A stretch of 56,100 nt of DNA from Microbacterium sp. (lineage in GTDB: Bacteria; Actinomycetota; Actinomycetes; Actinomycetales; Microbacteriaceae). Of this stretch, positions 52,804-56,100 are shown in pieces. Both the position numbers and the translations under genes were made by a program. The first letter of the stretch is position 1. Each line of letters starts with the position of its first letter. The notes under the pieces were generated by a model. That model did not search any database, was not told the DNA's origin, and was given only the letters and a program-made list of their open reading frames with translations. Where the stretch lies: NCBI GenBank assembly GCA_019510305.1, contig JAEKKN010000047.1, positions 1 through 56,100 of the forward strand, written 5' to 3'.

Positions 52804-55632
52804 TTGGCTCAAGGCAAGAAGCTCGTCATCGTCGAGTCCCCGACGAAGATGCGGTCTATTCAGGGGTACCTCGGCGACGGCTACGAGGTGCTGAGCTCGG
52901 TCGGGCACATCCGCGACCTCGCAGACAAGAAGGACATCCCGGCCGCCGACAAGGAGGCCTACGGGAAGTACTCGATCGACGTCGAGAACGGCTTCGATCC
53001 TTACTATGTGGTCTCCGACCGCAAGACCAAGACCGTCGCCGAGCTCAAGCGCGCACTGAAGAGCGCCGACGAGCTCCTGCTCGCCACTGATGAGGACCGC
53101 GAAGGCGAGGCGATCGCCTGGCACCTGCTCGAGACGCTGAAGCCGAAGGTCCCTGTGAAGCGCATGGTCTTCCATGAGATCACCAAGGACGCGATCCAGG
53201 CAGCGGTCGGCAACACCCGCGAACTCGACATCGACCTGGTCGACGCGCAGGAGACCCGACGCATCCTCGACCGTCTCTACGGCTGGGACGTCTCGCCGGT
53301 TCTCTGGTACAAGGTGAAGACCGGCCTCTCCGCCGGACGCGTCCAGTCTGCAGCCACTCGCATGATCGTCGACCGTGAGCGCGAGCGCATGGCGTTCGTC
53401 TCGGCCGAGTACTGGGACGTCGAGGCTCTCGCGTCATCGGCCTCCGCCTTCAAGGTCCGTCTGGTGCGCGTCGACGGCGGACAGCTGGCCCGTGGCACCG
53501 ACTTCGACGACCTCGGAAAGCTGAAGAAGGCCGTCGTCATCCTCGACGAGAAGAAGGCGGCAGCCCTTGCGCACGCCGTCGAGGCGACCGGCGTCGGCAC
53601 GGTCACCAAGGTCGAGGCGAAGCCTGGCACGCGCAGCCCTTACGCCCCGTTCACGACCTCCACGATGCAACAGGAGGCAGGCCGCAAGCTCTCGATGAGC
53701 GCGAAGCAGGCGATGAGCGTCGCCCAGCGCCTTTACGAGAAGGGGTACATCACTTATATGCGCACCGACTCCACGGCGCTGAGCACCCAAGCGGTGCAGG
53801 CGGCGCGGAGTCAGGCCGTATCGCTGTACGGCGACAGCGCGGTGCCGCTCAAGCCGCGCGTCTACAAGTCGAAGAGCAAGAACGCGCAGGAGGCCCACGA
53901 GGCGATCCGTCCGTCGGGCGAGAAGTTCCGCACCCCGGCATCCGTCTCCTCCCAGCTCGATCGCGAAGAGATGCGTCTCTACGACCTGATCTGGAAGCGC
54001 ACCGTCGCCAGCCAGATGGCCGATGCGAAGTACGAGACCACGACGGTCACGATCTCCGTCGATGCCGCCGGGCAGAACGTCGAGTTCACGGCATCCGGAA
54101 CCGTCTACACCTTCAAGGGCTTCCTCGAGGCGTACGAAGAAGGACGTGACGAGAAGCGCAACTCGCAGGACGCGTCGGACGACCAGTCGCTGCCCATCGT
54201 CGCCGTGGGCGACGAGCTGCGGATGTCGGATGCTGAGGCCAAGGGCCACCGCACGACTCCGAAGCCCCGCTACACCGAGGCGTCGCTGGTGAAGGCATTG
54301 GAAGAGCACGGCATCGGCCGTCCGTCCACGTTCGCCAGCATCATCGGCACCGTCATCGACCGCGGCTACGCCACCAAGCGCGGGCAGGCCCTCGTGCCGA
54401 CCTGGCTGGCCTTCAGTGTCGTGCGTCTGCTCGAGGAGCACTTCGCCGATCTCATCGACTACGACTTCACCGCCGCTCTCGAAGACGACCTCGACGCGAT
54501 CGCCCGAGGCGAGCAGAAGCGCGTGGAATGGCTCAAGTCCTTCTACTACGGATCCGACTCGCACGTCGGGCTGCGTCAGGTCGTCGACAACCTCGGAGAG
54601 ATCGACGCCAGGGCGTTGAACTCCACGCCGATCACCGAGACCGCGACCCTGCGCTTCGGCAAGTACGGGCCGTACCTCGAGGTGGCCAACCCCGACGCGC
54701 CCGACGAGAAGCCGCGCATCGTCAACGTGCCCGAAGACCTCGCTCCCGACGAGCTCACCGCCGAGAAGGCGCAGGAGCTCATCGATGCTCCGGTCGCTGG
54801 CGACCGCGTGCTCGGCGAGAACCCCGAGAACGGCAAGATCATCGTCGTCAAGGACGGCCGATTCGGGCCGTACGTGCAGGAGAACGACCCTGTCTCCGAC
54901 GACGCGGCTGTCGACGAGACCACGGGCGAGGTCGTCGAGGCCCCCAAGCCGAAGCGAGGCGCGAAGAAGGAAGCGGCCCCCAAGCCGCGAACGGGTTCGC
55001 TGTTCCGCTCCATGTCGGTCGACACGATCGACCTCGAGACCGCGCTGCAACTGCTCAGTCTGCCGCGGGTCGTCGGCAAGGACCCCGAATCGGGGGAGGA
55101 GATCACCGCGCAGAACGGCCGGTACGGTCCCTACCTGAAGAAGGGCACCGACTCCCGTTCTCTCGAGAGCGAATCCCAGATCTTCGACGTCACGCTCGAA
55201 CAGGCACTCGAGATCTACGCGCAGCCGAAGTACGGCGCCGGCTCTCGTCGTGCGTCGAGCGCGCTCGCCGAGTTCGAGGCAGACCCGGTGAGCGGCAAGC
55301 CGATCCGCATCCGCGACGGGCGCTTCGGCGCCTACGTGACCGACGGCGAGACGAACGTCACGATCCCGCGGGGCCAGCAGGTCACCGACATCACGTTCGA
55401 GATCGCGGCGCAGATGCTGGCTGACAAGCGTGCGAAGGGGCCGGCCCCCAAGCGCGGAGCCGCAGCCAAGAAGGCTCCCGCGAAGAAGGCGCCTGCGAAG
55501 AAGGCTCCCGCCAAGAAGGCGCCTGCGAAGAAGGCGACGACGGATGCCGAGAAGGCCGCGGCCCGCTCGGCGGCGGCCAAGAAGGCCGCAGCGACGCGTG
55601 CGGCCAACGCTGCGGCGAAAGCCGGCTCGTGA
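52804..55632 (+). CDS. topA: DNA topoisomerase I
   Basis: 942 residues from TTG 52804, chosen for AAAGGA 7 nt upstream and a -10 box that makes the earlier GTG unlikely. The Toprim domain starts KKLVIVESPTKMRSIQGYL and contains TDEDREGEAIAWHL. The active tyrosine is Tyr318 in YITYMRTDST. No zinc fingers follow; instead there are several repeated C-terminal modules (PENGKIIVVKDGRFGPYV, PESGEEITAQNGRYGPYL, VSGKPIRIRDGRFGAYV) and a Lys/Ala tail with repeated KKAPA units. This is the mycobacterial type. It relaxes negative supercoils. tmk overlaps by 4 nt. Confidence 0.96.
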   Translation: MAQGKKLVIVESPTKMRSIQGYLGDGYEVLSSVGHIRDLADKKDIPAADKEAYGKYSIDVENGFDPYYVVSDRKTKTVAELKRALKSADELLLATDEDREGEAIAWHLLETLKPKVPVKRMVFHEITKDAIQAAVGNTRELDIDLVDAQETRRILDRLYGWDVSPVLWYKVKTGLSAGRVQSAATRMIVDRERERMAFVSAEYWDVEALASSASAFKVRLVRVDGGQLARGTDFDDLGKLKKAVVILDEKKAAALAHAVEATGVGTVTKVEAKPGTRSPYAPFTTSTMQQEAGRKLSMSAKQAMSVAQRLYEKGYITYMRTDSTALSTQAVQAARSQAVSLYGDSAVPLKPRVYKSKSKNAQEAHEAIRPSGEKFRTPASVSSQLDREEMRLYDLIWKRTVASQMADAKYETTTVTISVDAAGQNVEFTASGTVYTFKGFLEAYEEGRDEKRNSQDASDDQSLPIVAVGDELRMSDAEAKGHRTTPKPRYTEASLVKALEEHGIGRPSTFASIIGTVIDRGYATKRGQALVPTWLAFSVVRLLEEHFADLIDYDFTAALEDDLDAIARGEQKRVEWLKSFYYGSDSHVGLRQVVDNLGEIDARALNSTPITETATLRFGKYGPYLEVANPDAPDEKPRIVNVPEDLAPDELTAEKAQELIDAPVAGDRVLGENPENGKIIVVKDGRFGPYVQENDPVSDDAAVDETTGEVVEAPKPKRGAKKEAAPKPRTGSLFRSMSVDTIDLETALQLLSLPRVVGKDPESGEEITAQNGRYGPYLKKGTDSRSLESESQIFDVTLEQALEIYAQPKYGAGSRRASSALAEFEADPVSGKPIRIRDGRFGAYVTDGETNVTIPRGQQVTDITFEIAAQMLADKRAKGPAPKRGAAAKKAPAKKAPAKKAPAKKAPAKKATTDAEKAAARSAAAKKAAATRAANAAAKAGS

Positions 55633-56100
55633 CGCCGAGCCGCGGTTCGTGGATCACGCTCGAGGGTGGAGACGGCTCGGGGAAGACGACGCAGGCGAAC
55701 CTGCTCGCGGACTGGTTGACGGATGCCGGACGCACCGTCGTCCGCACGCGTGAACCCGGCGGCTCCGAGGTCGGCCAGCTCATCCGCGACATCGTGCTGC
55801 ACCACCGCGGCGACATCGCACCGCGAGCGGAAGCACTGCTGTACGCGGCCGATCGCGCGCACCACGTCGCGACGGTCGTCCGCCCCGCGCTGGAACGCGG
55901 CGAGATCGTGCTGCAGGATCGCTACCTCGATTCCTCGGTCGCGTACCAGGGAGCAGGTCGCGTGCTCGACGGCACCGAGATCCGCGACTTGTCGCTCTGG
56001 GCTGCAGAGGGTGCGCTGCCCGACCTGACGCTGCTGCTCGACCTCGACCCTGCCGCGGCCCGCGAACGACTGGACTCGGCCGATAAGCCCTTCGATCGTC
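55629..56100 (+). CDS. tmk: Thymidylate kinase (3' end outside window)
   Basis: The visible 157 residues start at GTG 55629, which overlaps the topA stop (GTGA). The P-loop is LEGGDGSGKTTQANLL, the DR motif is LQDRYLDSSVAYQG, and TREPGGSEVGQLIRDIVL is the usual thymidylate kinase block. The enzyme turns dTMP into dTDP. The lid region and C-terminus lie beyond the window. topA-tmk, usually followed by holB, is a common actinobacterial order. Confidence 0.94.
   Translation, partial: MTPSRGSWITLEGGDGSGKTTQANLLADWLTDAGRTVVRTREPGGSEVGQLIRDIVLHHRGDIAPRAEALLYAADRAHHVATVVRPALERGEIVLQDRYLDSSVAYQGAGRVLDGTEIRDLSLWAAEGALPDLTLLLDLDPAAARERLDSADKPFDR

Overview
The window reads as chromosomal DNA of a high-GC Gram-positive bacterium, most likely Microbacterium or a close relative in Microbacteriaceae. 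The evidence is the G/C-rich third codon positions, GTG and TTG starts, repeated TAGACT/TAGGCT/TAGAAT-type -10 boxes, several probable leaderless genes, a mycobacterial-style topoisomerase I with a Lys/Ala tail, malate:quinone oxidoreductase, and an actinobacterial gene order (metallophosphoesterase, PASTA-type penicillin-binding protein, DUF4177, RidA, acs, Tad pilus genes, topA, tmk). I see no phage, transposase, plasmid or CRISPR genes. The genome is gene-dense, with many 1-4 nt stop/start overlaps.

Layout. 1-3434: the 3' end of metB with a nested terminator, a Bcr/CflA-type drug exporter, a PAP2 phosphatase and a GNAT acetyltransferase. 3551-11155: a mannoside-use cluster (ROK regulator, lipoprotein binding protein, two ABC permeases, GH38 alpha-mannosidase). 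11156-11505: an unusual tandem array of terminator hairpins and copies of the tRNA-Ser 3' end. 11559-13599: a small DUF4406-type protein divergent from a DeoR regulator, then the tRNA hydroxylase trhO. 13636-18121 (minus): moxR, DUF58 and membrane transglutaminase. 18187-21096 (minus): a 969-residue SF2 helicase with two predicted membrane helices, the least explained gene here. 21150-21240: SRP RNA. 21328-22583: rhomboid protease overlapping a lysozyme-like gene. 22730-25988: pta-ackA, with ackA frameshifted as read. 26309-29583: beta-phosphoglucomutase-like and GH65 phosphorylase. 29743-33667: dnaX, recR and an EamA transporter. 33808-36304: lysC and asd. 36402-38493: mqo and tdk. 38494-38764: dispersed repeats and an LldR-type operator pair, then lldR-lldD. 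40791-42887 (minus): DUF1295, HAD phosphatase and VanZ. 42955-43031: tRNA-Pro. 43202-46722 (minus): metallophosphoesterase and class A PBP. 46789-47471: DUF4177-RidA. 47571-49538 (minus): acs. 49925-52725: a compact Tad locus. 52804 to the end: topA and tmk (cut).

Functionally the window combines sugar use (mannosides; alpha-glucoside phosphorolysis), acetate and lactate flux (pta-ackA, acs, lldD, mqo), the aspartate-family pathway, replication and repair (dnaX, recR, topA, tdk, tmk) and the cell envelope (PBP, transglutaminase cluster, lysozyme-like protein, Tad pili).

The observations most worth a second look are the membrane-anchored helicase; the tRNA-Ser tail/terminator array; the trhO start codon inside a palindrome directly after a -10 box; a REP-like repeat that also appears inside dnaX; two apparent single-base losses (ackA and a small membrane ORF after the metallophosphoesterase gene); and a structured leader between acs and the Tad genes.
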